Shown: positions 7,245 to 19,168 of the stretch, one piece after another
Layout: each line of letters opens with the position of its first letter
How positions within the stretch are numbered: the first letter of the stretch is position 1
Source: an uncultured delta proteobacterium
GTDB taxonomy: Bacteria > Myxococcota_A > Polyangia > Polyangiales > Ga0077539
DNA length: 37,976 nt
Direction: 5' to 3'
Assembly (NCBI GenBank): GCA_903845045.1
Contig: CAIMWA010000358.1
Location: forward strand, 1 to 37,976
The notes under the pieces: generated by a model
Databases searched by the model: none
Told to the model about the DNA's origin: nothing
Seen by the model: the letters and a program-made list of their open reading frames with translations, nothing else
Program-made: the position numbers and the translations under genes

Positions 7245-8801
7245 TCAGCGCGGGATCGCGCACTGCAGCCGCGTGAACCAGGCTTGGATGCGTCCGCCCT
7301 GCTGGTCGCGGTAGAGCACGCCGACGTCGCCGTCGGGCCCCCGCGCGAGCAGCGGATCGACCCCGGCGGACATCCCCATGCTCGTGCGCGTCACCCGCGA
7401 CTCGGGACCGAGCGGCGCGAGGTCGGCGGTGAGCAGCCGGCCCCAGATGGTGTACGCGCCGCCGTCGCGGTCGTCGGCCCAGGTCATGAGCAGCCGGTCG
7501 CCGAGCGGCAGCAGGCTCGGATAGCGGCTGAAGTTCGGGTCCATGGTGAGGCGCAGCGCGACGGTGTGCGCGGTGCCGTCGGCGTTGCGCGAGGCGCCCC
7601 ACACCTCGTGGTCCGGCGACGCGGGGTCGTCGTCGTACCAGGCCGCGACCCAGCGATCGCGGTTCCAGACGACGGTGACGCCGACGGCGTTCTGGCTGGG
7701 CGGCGAGATCTGCACCGGCGCCAGGCGCGCCGTGAGGTCGAGGCCCATGGTGCCGAAGCTGATCGCGCGGCGCCCGTTGCGCTCGTTCATGAACGCGAGC
7801 GCGACGCCCGTGTCGTTCACCGCGATGCTCGGACCTTCGCTCGTGCCGGCGAGCCGCGTGAGCCGCTGGTTCGCGAGGATGAGCCGCCCGTTGGCGTCGA
7901 GGCGCTGCCCGTAGATCGCGTAGTTGCCGCTCGACAGCGCGTCGCGCTCGTCCTGCCACACGATCAGGAACTCGGAACCCGTCCACGCGATGGCGGGGTT
8001 CACGGAGAAGCCCGGCGCGAAGGAGATGCGCTCGTCGGGACCGAGGCGCTCGCCCGTCGGCGTGAGGCGGTTGAAGTAGATCTCGTAGCCGCCCATGGGG
8101 TCCCTGCGGTCCTGCCACACGGCGCCGAGGACGCTGCCGTTCCACACGAGCGAGGCCCCGAAGGCGTCGTTCGGCGTCGTCGAGAGCTGCTGCTGCGTCG
8201 AGCTCGGCGCGCCGCTGCGGTCGATGGTGCGGAAGTACACGTGCGACTGGCTCTCGGCGTAGCCCCAATAGCTGATGCCGTAATGGTCGCCGGTCCACTG
8301 CACGCCGCCAGGACCGCTCGGAGCGACGGCGTCCTCGCTCACGCGCACGGCGTCGCCGGTGGGGGTGAGCGTGGCGCCATCGTCGATGATGCCATTGCAG
8401 TCGTCGTCGACGCCGTTGCAGACCTCCATGGCGCCGGGGTGCACCGTGGCGGCGTGGTCGTCGCAGTCGTCACCGCAGCTCCCGGGGCTGCCTGGACGAT
8501 GCCCGGCGAGCGGCGCGCGGTACCCGTCGTGGTCGGCGTCGGGGGTGGCGAAGGTGCGCACGCACGCGCGGGCCGTCTCGTCACAGGCGTTGGTGACGCA
8601 GTCCGTGCTGCCGAGGCACACCAGCGGCGCGCCGGAGATGCAGTGCTCTTCGCGGCACGTCTCGGCGCCGTTGCAGAAGACCCCGTCGTCGCAGTCGGCG
8701 TCGGTGGCGCAGGGCGGCGGCGGCGGATCGACGTGCAGCCCCGTCCGCGCCCCGCACGCGCACACCAGTGGAAGCGCCAGCAGCCACCGTCGCGACGTCA
8801 C
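7245..8801 (-). CDS. Cys-rich lipoprotein with MopE-type metal-binding motif and propeller-like repeats
   Basis: 518 residues. The signal ends at Cys16 (CACGARTGL). A Cys-rich segment (about 29-75, CDDGVFCNGAETC) is followed by a MopE-type putative metal-binding motif (about 80-135: DADHDGY, CGDDCDDHAATVHPG, EVCNGVDDDCNG). From about 150 to the end runs a repeated pattern of Trp/Gly/Asp strands (WNGSVLGAVWQDRRD, WTGSEFLIVWQDERD, WNRDRWVAAWYDDD) that suggests a beta-propeller. It is probably a surface binding protein. The GTG at 8801 overlaps the upstream lipoprotein's stop in GTGA, so the pair is co-translated. Longer in-frame starts run through the upstream gene and were rejected. Confidence 0.85.
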   Translation of the reverse strand: MTSRRWLLALPLVCACGARTGLHVDPPPPPCATDADCDDGVFCNGAETCREEHCISGAPLVCLGSTDCVTNACDETARACVRTFATPDADHDGYRAPLAGHRPGSPGSCGDDCDDHAATVHPGAMEVCNGVDDDCNGIIDDGATLTPTGDAVRVSEDAVAPSGPGGVQWTGDHYGISYWGYAESQSHVYFRTIDRSGAPSSTQQQLSTTPNDAFGASLVWNGSVLGAVWQDRRDPMGGYEIYFNRLTPTGERLGPDERISFAPGFSVNPAIAWTGSEFLIVWQDERDALSSGNYAIYGQRLDANGRLILANQRLTRLAGTSEGPSIAVNDTGVALAFMNERNGRRAISFGTMGLDLTARLAPVQISPPSQNAVGVTVVWNRDRWVAAWYDDDPASPDHEVWGASRNADGTAHTVALRLTMDPNFSRYPSLLPLGDRLLMTWADDRDGGAYTIWGRLLTADLAPLGPESRVTRTSMGMSAGVDPLLARGPDGDVGVLYRDQQGGRIQAWFTRLQCAIPR

Positions 8802-9334
8802 TGGCAGGCCCCGAAGTCGGGGAGGTCCGACGGCTCGCAGACGGTTCCGCGGGGGCAGCGGGGCTCGGTGCCGTCGAGCGCGCAGAGCTGCAAACAGCGG
8901 TTCATGGCGCCGGTGACGAAGCACCCCGCGCCGGCGCCGCACTCGAGGCCGCTGCGGCAGAACGCCCCGTTCGGCGTCGTCCCGACGGGAAAGCACCGCG
9001 CCCGGTACACCTCGCTCCCGCAGCGCACCATCGGGTACTCGATGTACGCATAGCAGGCCGTGTTGGGCATGGTGCAACCCGTGTCGTGCACCGGATCGCA
9101 CTCGTACGCGCGCTGCACCGGCGCCGGGTTTCCGCCGCACGCGTCGTCACGAAAGACGTCGTAGGCGTTGGTGTCGAAGTACGGGATGTCCGGGTGATCG
9201 CCGCCGGTGTCGCGCGCGGCGTCGCCGTGCACCGAGCCGTCGCCGCCGTTGCCCTCCACGGTGGCCGCGCAGCCCAGCGCCGCCGCCATCATCGCGCCCA
9301 GCGCGGCCCGCTTCGTCGTCGTCGTCAGGTCCAT
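8798..9334 (-). CDS. Cys-rich lipoprotein, 178 aa
   Basis: Signal peptide with the lipobox AALGC at Cys22, then a Gly/Asp linker and a compact Cys-rich domain. That domain has about 14 cysteines, with pieces such as CTMPNTACYAY, CRSGLECGAGAGC and CPRGTVCEP, resembling the disulfide-rich modules of myxobacterial surface lipoproteins. No named family is recognised. The ATG at 9334 is chosen because it begins the signal peptide. In-frame extension upstream to 9472 would translate REP-like repeats (giving MQQRNCVPG twice) and is almost surely artefactual. It is the first gene of a two-gene operon. Confidence 0.8.
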   Translation of the reverse strand: MDLTTTTKRAALGAMMAAALGCAATVEGNGGDGSVHGDAARDTGGDHPDIPYFDTNAYDVFRDDACGGNPAPVQRAYECDPVHDTGCTMPNTACYAYIEYPMVRCGSEVYRARCFPVGTTPNGAFCRSGLECGAGAGCFVTGAMNRCLQLCALDGTEPRCPRGTVCEPSDLPDFGACQ

Positions 9335-9397
9335 CGCGTGCTCACTCTCGCACGCGGCGGCTGCAAGCCCCAGGCCCGCGGTGCCCGGGCACTGCCC

Positions 9398-9421
9398 GGG
9401 GACACAGTTACGTTGTTGCAT
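9398..9421 (+). repeat. REP-like repeat, copy 1
   Basis: A 24-base unit beginning GGGGACACAGTTAC and ending TTGTTGCAT. It is identical to copy 2 (9449-9472) and to the reverse complement of copy 4 (11641-11664). The GGGGACA start resembles termini seen beside REP-associated tyrosine transposases in delta-type bacteria; that link is from memory, not from this window. Confidence 0.85.
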
Positions 9422-9448
9422 CCAGCGTCGTGCGCGGACCGCGACAGC

Positions 9449-9472
9449 GGGGACACAGTTACGTTGTTGCAT
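9449..9472 (+). repeat. REP-like repeat, copy 2
   Basis: Identical to copy 1 and 51 bases downstream of it. With copy 3 it forms an inverted pair around a 26-base spacer, a REPIN-like arrangement able to fold into a long hairpin. Confidence 0.85.
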
Positions 9473-9498
9473 TCAGCGCCGTCGGCGTCTCGCGGCGG

Positions 9499-9522
9499 AT
9501 GCAAGAAGGTAACTGTGTCCCC
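9499..9522 (-). repeat. REP-like repeat, copy 3 (diverged, inverted)
   Basis: The reverse complement of the unit with two C-to-G differences, both in its GTTGTTG part. It ends two bases before the stop codon of the gene at 9525-9866. Confidence 0.8.
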
Positions 9523-9524
9523 GT

Positions 9525-9866
9525 TCAGGGCAGCGCGACGGCGTCGAAGCTCGGCCGCAGGTACCGGATCGCCACGGGCCCCGCCTCGGTCTCGACGGTC
9601 TGCACCGTCACGAGCGCGGCATCGCGGGCCACGTGCCACAGCGCGGGGTCGACCTCGCGGCGCGGTCCGAGCGGACCGAGGGCGATCTGCGCAGCCACGG
9701 ACGACGCGAGGCGCATGCGCACCGCGGGGGCGGTACCGGCAGACACCCCTAGGTTCAGCTCGAGGCAGTGCGCGCTCCATCGGCGCGTACGGCCCGGCGT
9801 CGCGATGGGCGGGTGCAGCAGCACGGTGAAGGTCGCGCGAGGAGCCTGGTCCATCGGGTGCGGCAT
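9525..9866 (-). CDS. hypothetical protein, 113 aa, weakly HicB-like
   Basis: A small soluble protein. Residues about 13-60 (TFTVLLHPP, RRWSAHCLELNLGVSAGT) recall the strand pattern and W-x-A-H-C-x-E-L signature of HicB/UPF0150 folds, which bind RNA toxins of the HicA type. No HicA partner is adjacent and the second half is not diagnostic, so the resemblance may be superficial. Start at 9866 (ATG); a second ATG at 9854 is possible. The gene lies between REP-like repeats and the amidohydrolase, 61 bases downstream of the latter and on the same strand. Confidence 0.55.
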   Translation of the reverse strand: MPHPMDQAPRATFTVLLHPPIATPGRTRRWSAHCLELNLGVSAGTAPAVRMRLASSVAAQIALGPLGPRREVDPALWHVARDAALVTVQTVETEAGPVAIRYLRPSFDAVALP

Positions 9867-9927
9867 CGGCGGGCGCGGCCTCTACCACGCCGCGATGCGG
9901 CGCCACAACGACGACGTGCGCCCGACG

Positions 9928-11580
9928 CTACGGGCACAGCGGAACGAGCGGGTACGGCGTCGTGAACGCGCGAAGCTGCGCGTCGATGGCGGCGAGCGTC
10001 TGCCCGAGATCGTTGGCAGTGCTCGCGAGCGCCACGCAGATCGACTTCGGTTGCCCGCAGAAGGTCACCGCCTCGCAGCGCGCACGGGCCGCGTCGGGAA
10101 GCGCCGCGAAGAGGTCGGCGTCGCCGTACAGCGGACGACCGCGTACGACCACCAGCCGCACGTCCGCCGTCGGCGCGTCGACGAGGCTGTCGTAGGCGTC
10201 GCAGCCACGGTCGGGGATCACCATCACGTCGGCGTAGCGGCCCTCGACGAGGGAGCCCACCTGCGGGCGGTCCACCGCCGTCGCCGCGCGCGACGTGACC
10301 ATGGCGACGAGGTCCTGCGAGCTGAGCCGGTCGTGCAGCGCCGCGTGCGAGACGTACCGCGCGTACCGCAGCTCCGAGAGCAGGTTCGGACCCCCCGACG
10401 GCGTCCAGTCGGGGGCGAGGGCCACGGTCATGCCGTGATCCAGCGCGAGCCCCACGTCCGTCGTGCGCCCGTAGAGGATCACGTTCGATCGCGGCGACCA
10501 CACCAGCTTCGTGCCCGCGGCCCCGGCCGCCGCGAACTCCGCCTCGCCGAGCGCCGTGCCGTGGATCATCACGAGGCTCCGCGTGAGCAGCGTGCGCGTG
10601 ACGGCGAGATCGAACTCGCGGCGCGCCGGCTCGTCGATGCCCTCGCTGAGGTGAAGGATGTACGCGGTCAACGCGCCCGAATCCATGTCGGCGCGCAGCG
10701 CGGCGCCGTCCGCGGCGTTCACGGTGCCGATGCCGAGGGTGTTCGGGCGGTGCGTGTCGATGCCTTCGAAGTCCGCGCCGTACTCGACGTTGCGCACGAG
10801 CGTGCCCGTCACGCACGTGCGGTTCGGCGCGCCCTGCAGCGTCGTCGTGCCCGCGACGAGCGCCCGCAGCTCGCCCCACTTCACCATCTGGCACGTCGCC
10901 GTGCCCTCGTTGTCGCGGAGCACCTGCGTGAAGTCGTGGTACTGCGTCGTCGCCTGCCACTGGTCCGCGCGGGTGAAGCGGCGCGGCGGCGTCCACGGCG
11001 GCAGGAAGTCGTACTGCGGGTGGTTGTGCGCGTCGATCATGCCCGGGGCGATGATCCCGCCGGTGTCGATGACGGTGGCGCCAGCGTAGCCCGTACGGCC
11101 CGCGCAGCTCGCCGCGACGCACGCCAGCGTGTTGCCGCTCACGAGCACCTCGCCCGCCGCCAGGACCCCCGTCGGCGTCACCACGCGCCCGCGAAGCACG
11201 AAGCGATCGGCCGCGCCCGCCGTCACCCGCGCAGCCGTCACCGCGGCGGGGTTGCACGTCACCCGCGCCTCGGGACGCGCGTCCGGCGACAACCCCTCGC
11301 CGATGCCCGCGCCGAGCGGACCGACGTCCCCGGGGCGCACGTCCACCGCGGGCACGTCGCGCACGGTCACGGCATCGATCGCAGCCCCGAGGTCCGTCGG
11401 CGGAACGTCGCTCGCCACCGATCCGTCCCCCGCCACGACGTCGGGCGCGCCACCGCCAGCATCCGCGACGGAGTCCATCGAACGCCCGCCGTCCGTCGGC
11501 CCAGGACCACCGGCGTCGGCGCTGCACGCGGCCACCGCGCCCAGCACCACCAGACCGCCGAGGAACCGTTGGTTTCGCAT
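9928..11580 (-). CDS. lipoprotein amidohydrolase (metal-dependent hydrolase)
   Basis: 550 residues. The signal ends in VAAC (Cys19), followed by an Asp/Gly/Val-rich linker to about residue 105 and an amidohydrolase-superfamily domain. The metal ligands look complete: MIDAHNHP with His185 and His187, ILHLSEG with His310, MIHGTALGE with His340 and LAPDWTPSGG with Asp391. An N-terminal composite beta piece (RGRVVTPTGVLAAGEVLVSG) and a C-terminal return to that sandwich (VGSLVEGRYADVMVI) fit the imidazolonepropionase-like branch. The substrate is unknown; the lipid anchor points to hydrolysis outside the cytoplasm, unusual for a branch that is mostly cytosolic. The ATG at 11580 starts the signal peptide. 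Confidence 0.88.
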   Translation of the reverse strand: MRNQRFLGGLVVLGAVAACSADAGGPGPTDGGRSMDSVADAGGGAPDVVAGDGSVASDVPPTDLGAAIDAVTVRDVPAVDVRPGDVGPLGAGIGEGLSPDARPEARVTCNPAAVTAARVTAGAADRFVLRGRVVTPTGVLAAGEVLVSGNTLACVAASCAGRTGYAGATVIDTGGIIAPGMIDAHNHPQYDFLPPWTPPRRFTRADQWQATTQYHDFTQVLRDNEGTATCQMVKWGELRALVAGTTTLQGAPNRTCVTGTLVRNVEYGADFEGIDTHRPNTLGIGTVNAADGAALRADMDSGALTAYILHLSEGIDEPARREFDLAVTRTLLTRSLVMIHGTALGEAEFAAAGAAGTKLVWSPRSNVILYGRTTDVGLALDHGMTVALAPDWTPSGGPNLLSELRYARYVSHAALHDRLSSQDLVAMVTSRAATAVDRPQVGSLVEGRYADVMVIPDRGCDAYDSLVDAPTADVRLVVVRGRPLYGDADLFAALPDAARARCEAVTFCGQPKSICVALASTANDLGQTLAAIDAQLRAFTTPYPLVPLCP

Positions 11581-11640
11581 GGAGGGCGAGCGTACCAGCA
11601 GCGGCACGAGCTCCGCACCTTCGCGGCGCGTGGACCGGGA

Positions 11641-11664
11641 ATGCAACAACGTAACTGTGTCCCC
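11641..11664 (-). repeat. REP-like repeat, copy 4
   Basis: An exact inverted copy of the unit at 9398-9421, in the 88-base gap between the small membrane protein gene and the amidohydrolase gene. Copies 1-3 and 4 thus bracket 9525-11580. Confidence 0.85.
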
Positions 11665-11668
11665 GGCG

Positions 11669-12025
11669 CTAGGCCGACGCGGCCGCCCCGCGGGCCCCGC
11701 GCAGCGCGCCGACGCTCGCCGCGATGCTCGCGAGCACGAGGAAACACAGGGCGAAGGCCACGTTCACGAGCGACTCGCCGACGCCCACGAGGGCGATCCA
11801 GCGCTCCGACGCGGGCACGCCGGTGATGTACCGGAACGTCGCCATGAGGCCCGTCACGAAGCCCAGCGCGCCGCTCGACAGCGTCAGCACGCCGAGCGCG
11901 AGCAGCAGCGGCACCACACGCCGCTCGGGCTTCAGCGCGTAGCGCGCCGCCGCGAGGAGCATGAGCACCCCGAACACCAGCGTCGGAAACATTCCCCAGC
12001 CACCTTCGCGAAAGAGCGTGAGCAT
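11669..12025 (-). CDS. small polytopic membrane protein, possibly ExbB/TolQ-related
   Basis: 118 residues with three to four hydrophobic helices (about 11-28, 36-58, 82-105). The opening LFREGGWGMFPTLVFG resembles the N-terminus of MotA/TolQ/ExbB proton-channel proteins, which start with a Gly-rich G-x-x-M-x-P motif. The characteristic cytoplasmic domain is missing and the protein is about half their size, so relationship is only suggested. The start at 12025 is well supported by AGGAGG five bases upstream. It is divergent from the lipoprotein gene at 12165, and 139 bases between them hold no promoter I can defend. Confidence 0.65.
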   Translation of the reverse strand: MLTLFREGGWGMFPTLVFGVLMLLAAARYALKPERRVVPLLLALGVLTLSSGALGFVTGLMATFRYITGVPASERWIALVGVGESLVNVAFALCFLVLASIAASVGALRGARGAAASA

Positions 12026-12164
12026 CGTGTCCTCCTCGGGGCGCGCGCGCATCGCCGGACCTCGGCAGCGGCGCACCATGGGCCTCGACACCGCGAAGCG
12101 GCGCGGGTTCCCGGAATCGTGCGCCCTCGACGCCGAGGCACCGGCGGTGGCACCTTCGGCTGTG

Positions 12165-12773
12165 ATGAAGCACGGCACCCTGGCGTGGATGAGGCTCGTG
12201 GCGGTGACCTCCGCCCTCGCGGCGTGCGGCGGCGACGACACCAGCGCCTTCGCACCCGAGGGCGACGCGAGCGCCGCCGACGTCGGAACGCCCGACGACG
12301 TCACCACGACCGTCGACGCCGTCGTCGACGTGCCCCGCGTCGACACCGGCGCCGTCGACCGGCCCGGCACCGACGGCCAGGGCGTGTGCCCGGCGTCGTG
12401 CACGTCCACCGCGGACTGCGCGCCGTGCCGCACGCCCGATCAGCCGTCGACGGTGCAGTACTGCTGCATCAGCGGGCTCTGCATCTCCATGACGAGCACG
12501 TGCGCAACGGTGCCGACGGACGCCCCATCGCCCGACGCGCTCGGCGACGGCGCGGGCGCCGAGGCGGCCACGTCCGATGGCGCCACCGGCCTCGACGACG
12601 TGACAGGCCCCGGCGACGACGCCAGCACGCCCCCCGACGACGTCCCCGTGAAGCCCCCGGCGGATGCGGGCTCCGACGACCTCGGAGGCGCCGCGGGCGA
12701 CGCTGGCGACGCGGGCGCATCGGGCGACGCCCCGCGACCCGACGCGTCCGCCGCGATGGACGCCGCGGGCTGA
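12165..12773 (+). CDS. Asp/Ala-rich lipoprotein
   Basis: 202 residues. The signal ends in ALAAC (Cys21), with ACGGDD just after. Most of the chain is low-complexity Asp/Ala/Thr/Val, broken by one compact Cys cluster at about 70-110 (CPASCTSTADCAPC, QYCCISGLC, TCATV), a pattern shared by many myxobacterial surface lipoproteins. The ATG at 12165 is chosen for its basic n-region; an ATG at 12189 would also make a signal peptide. The stop lies three bases from the convergent prs stop. No catalytic function can be read from it. Confidence 0.75.
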   Translation: MKHGTLAWMRLVAVTSALAACGGDDTSAFAPEGDASAADVGTPDDVTTTVDAVVDVPRVDTGAVDRPGTDGQGVCPASCTSTADCAPCRTPDQPSTVQYCCISGLCISMTSTCATVPTDAPSPDALGDGAGAEAATSDGATGLDDVTGPGDDASTPPDDVPVKPPADAGSDDLGGAAGDAGDAGASGDAPRPDASAAMDAAG

Positions 12774-12776
12774 CGC

Positions 12777-13718
12777 TCAGACGAAGAGCGAGCTGATCGA
12801 GTCCGAGTGGTCGATGCGGCGAATGGCCTCGCCGAGCAGCGCGGCCAGCGACGCCACGCGGAACTTCGGGTTCGTCAGCGCCTCGCCGCGCAGCGGGATG
12901 GAGTCCGTCACGATGACCTCGACGAGGGGCGAGTCGGCGATGCGCGCCATCGCGGGACCCGACAGCACCGGGTGCGTCGCCGCGGCGTAGACCCGTCGCG
13001 CGCCGGCGTCGGCCAGCGCGCGCGCGGCGTTCGTGAGCGTGCCCGCGGTGTCGATCATGTCGTCGAGCAGCACGCAGTCGCGGTCCCGCACGTCGCCGAT
13101 GATGTTCATCACCTCGGAGACGTTGGCGCGCTCGCGGCGCTTGTCGATGATCGCCAGCGAGGCGTTCAGGCGCTTGGCGTAGGCGCGCGCGCGCTCCACG
13201 CCGCCGGCGTCCGGCGACACCATCACGGGCTCGCTCAGACCCAGCTTGCGGATCTCCTCGAGCAGCACCGGCATCGCGAAGAGGTTGTCCACGGGGATGT
13301 TGAAGAACCCCTGGATCTGCCCCGCGTGCAGGTCGACGGTCAGCACGCGGTCGATGCCCGCCGTGGTGATGAGGTCCGCCACGAGCTTCGCGCTGATCGG
13401 CGTGCGGCCCGCGACCTTGCGGTCCTGCCGCGCGTAGCCGAAGTACGGGATCACCGCGGTGATGCTCTCGGCGCTCGAGCGGCGCAGCGCGTCGGCCATG
13501 ATGAGCATCTCCATGATGGAGTCGTTCACCGGCGCGCAGGTCGACTGCAGCAGGTAGACGTCGGCGCCGCGCACGTTCTCGCCGATCTCCACGGCGATCT
13601 CGCCGTCGGAGAAGCGACCCGCCTTCAAGCGCCCCAGCGCCACGCCGAGGTTCTCTGCGATCGCCGCGGAGAGCGCCGGGTTCGCGTTGCCCGAGAACAG
13701 CGAGATCGACTTCGTCAT
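12777..13718 (-). CDS. prs: ribose-phosphate pyrophosphokinase
   Basis: 313 residues, the normal length for class I PRPP synthetase, which makes PRPP from ribose 5-phosphate and ATP for nucleotide, His, Trp and NAD synthesis. Diagnostic segments are intact: [22 protein letters not shown] (in parts), [11 protein letters not shown] with the ATP-binding Arg/Gln/Asp, [13 protein letters not shown] with the metal-binding Asp-Leu-His, the flexible KRR and the PRPP loop [10 protein letters not shown]. The ATG at 13718 has GGAGGA four bases upstream. It follows the radical SAM gene by 61 bases on the same strand. Confidence 0.97.
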   Translation of the reverse strand: MTKSISLFSGNANPALSAAIAENLGVALGRLKAGRFSDGEIAVEIGENVRGADVYLLQSTCAPVNDSIMEMLIMADALRRSSAESITAVIPYFGYARQDRKVAGRTPISAKLVADLITTAGIDRVLTVDLHAGQIQGFFNIPVDNLFAMPVLLEEIRKLGLSEPVMVSPDAGGVERARAYAKRLNASLAIIDKRRERANVSEVMNIIGDVRDRDCVLLDDMIDTAGTLTNAARALADAGARRVYAAATHPVLSGPAMARIADSPLVEVIVTDSIPLRGEALTNPKFRVASLAALLGEAIRRIDHSDSISSLFV

Positions 13719-13779
13719 CGTTCCTCCTGCGGCGCGGCTGCGCTGCGGCGAGGTGCGGTCCTCGCGACGCGCGAGCCCT

Positions 13780-16602
<2,823 letters not shown>

Positions 16603-16668
16603 CGCGATGGAACGTTTGCGATGCGCTACGAAATGCTTGCGCGTCAAGCGCGGCGCGCCCGCGGAGTG

Positions 16669-17789
<1,121 letters not shown>

Positions 17790-17802
<13 letters not shown>

Positions 17803-19055
17803 GCGCGGGCGACGATGCCCTCGAGGCGTCCGAGCGCCGTGCGCAGCACCGACTCCTCGGGGCCGAAGGAGAAGCGCACGTGGTCGCGAAAGCGTGACGA
17901 GCGACCGCCGCGGCGCTTCCCCGGGTTCACGTCGAAGAACTCGCCGGGCACGGTGATGATCTTCTCCGCGAGGGCCGAGCGAAAGAACTCCATGCCGGTG
18001 TTGAGCGGCGCGGGCAGCGAGGCCACGGAGCCCCACACGTAGAAGCCGCCCTCGGGCTCGACGTCGAGGGTGACGCCGATGCGCCGCAGGCCCTCGACGA
18101 GCAGCGCGCGCTTGCGTCCGAAGACGTCGTGGATGGCCGCGGTCTCGGCCCGCGCGTGGGCCTCGGTGACCACCGCGCACGCCGCGCGCTGCATGGGCTT
18201 CGACCCGCCGCCGTCGAGGAACGACCCGGCGCTCGCCACGGCCTCGATGACCGTGCGCGGAGCGACGGTCCAGGTGATGCGCCAGCCCGGGTAGCGCCAG
18301 TTCTTCGTGAGGCCGTCGAAGATCACCACGGGGTCGCGGTCGACGTCCTCGACGTAGCGCGCGGCGCTCTCCATCGGAGCGGGGTCGCCGGGCGCGTTCC
18401 AGAGGTAGTGCGAGTAGAACTCGTCGAGGAGCAGCGCGCAGTCGTGGAGCCGCGAGAGCTCGACCCAGCGCGCGAGGTCCGCGCCGCCGATGACCTTGCC
18501 CGTGGGGTTGCACGGGTTGCTGAGCAGCACCGCGCCGAGGCCGCGACCGACGATCTCGCGCTCGAGCGCGTCCGGCGGAAACGCGTAGCCCTTGTCGCCC
18601 TCGAGCAGGATCGGGATCGGCGAGAAGAGCCGGAACACGTCGAGCAGCTCCTCGTACGCCGTGTAGTCCGGCAGGAAGTGTCCGAGGTTGATGCGACCCA
18701 GCGCCGCCGCCGCGCGCAGCAGCGACACGCGCCCGCCCCCCGAGATGGAGACGTTCTCGGCGGTGTACTGCGACGGCAGGCCGCGGCGGTACAGGGCGTT
18801 GTACATGCTCGCGACGCTCTCCCGGAGCTCCCAGAGCCCCGGCACCGGCGCGTACTCCTGGTCGTCGAGGGCGATGGGCAGGCCCTCGATGCGCGGCGGC
18901 GCGCCGGGCAGCGGCCCCGTCTCGGGCTGCCCCTGGCCGAGGTTGCACCAGCCCTCGGCGCCGAAGCGGAAGCCCAGCTTCTGCGCCTCGGTGGTCACAT
19001 AGATGACGCCGGTCCGCGGGACCGGACGGAACGCGCTGAACGTCGTCTCGCTCAC
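17790..19055 (-). CDS. PLP-dependent aminotransferase, class I/II
   Basis: 421 residues with a fold type I layout. NPCNPTG at 180-186 binds the cofactor, LLLDEFYSHY holds the PLP-ring Asp211 and Tyr214, and GLTKNWRYPGWRI carries the Schiff-base Lys251. RFSFG near residue 400 holds the carboxylate-binding Arg. It should be a cytoplasmic enzyme transferring amino groups between an amino acid and a 2-oxo acid; the substrate is not clear from sequence. Start is uncertain: GTG at 19055 gives the most protein-like N-terminus (SETTFSAFRPVP), while longer in-frame forms reach 19154 but overlap the divergent promoter at 19115-19144. Confidence 0.9.
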
Positions 19056-19114
19056 GGCGCCGACGATGCCCCGAACCCCGAGGCGAACGCCAGTGCTCCC
19101 GCGCACCGTGTGGT

Positions 19115-19144
19115 TTGACGTCGCCCGCCAATGGTCCATACCGT
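19115..19144 (+). promoter_or_regulatory. sigma-70-type promoter of the FHA-GGDEF gene
   Basis: TTGACG (19115-19120), an 18-base spacer and TACCGT (19139-19144). Transcription would begin near 19151, ruling out a TTG start at 19115 and leaving the GTG at 19169 (18-base leader) or the ATG at 19190. Confidence 0.5.
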
Positions 19145-19168
19145 GCCCATCCACCCCCGCGAAGCACC

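Noticed and set aside
9335..9472. N-terminal extension of the lipoprotein at 8798-9334
   Set aside because: It would translate two REP-like repeats (MQQRNCV) and bury the signal peptide.
9525..9866. HicB antitoxin of a HicAB system
   Set aside because: Only a weak W-x-A-H-C-x-E-L resemblance and no HicA gene next to it; kept as hypothetical.
9430..11826. Long plus-strand open frame across the amidohydrolase
   Set aside because: It is antisense to a clear amidohydrolase, is Arg-rich and reads through REP-like repeats.
19115..19168. TTG start for the FHA-GGDEF gene at 19115
   Set aside because: That TTG is the start of a TTGACG -35 box with a -10 box 18 bases on; translation should begin downstream.
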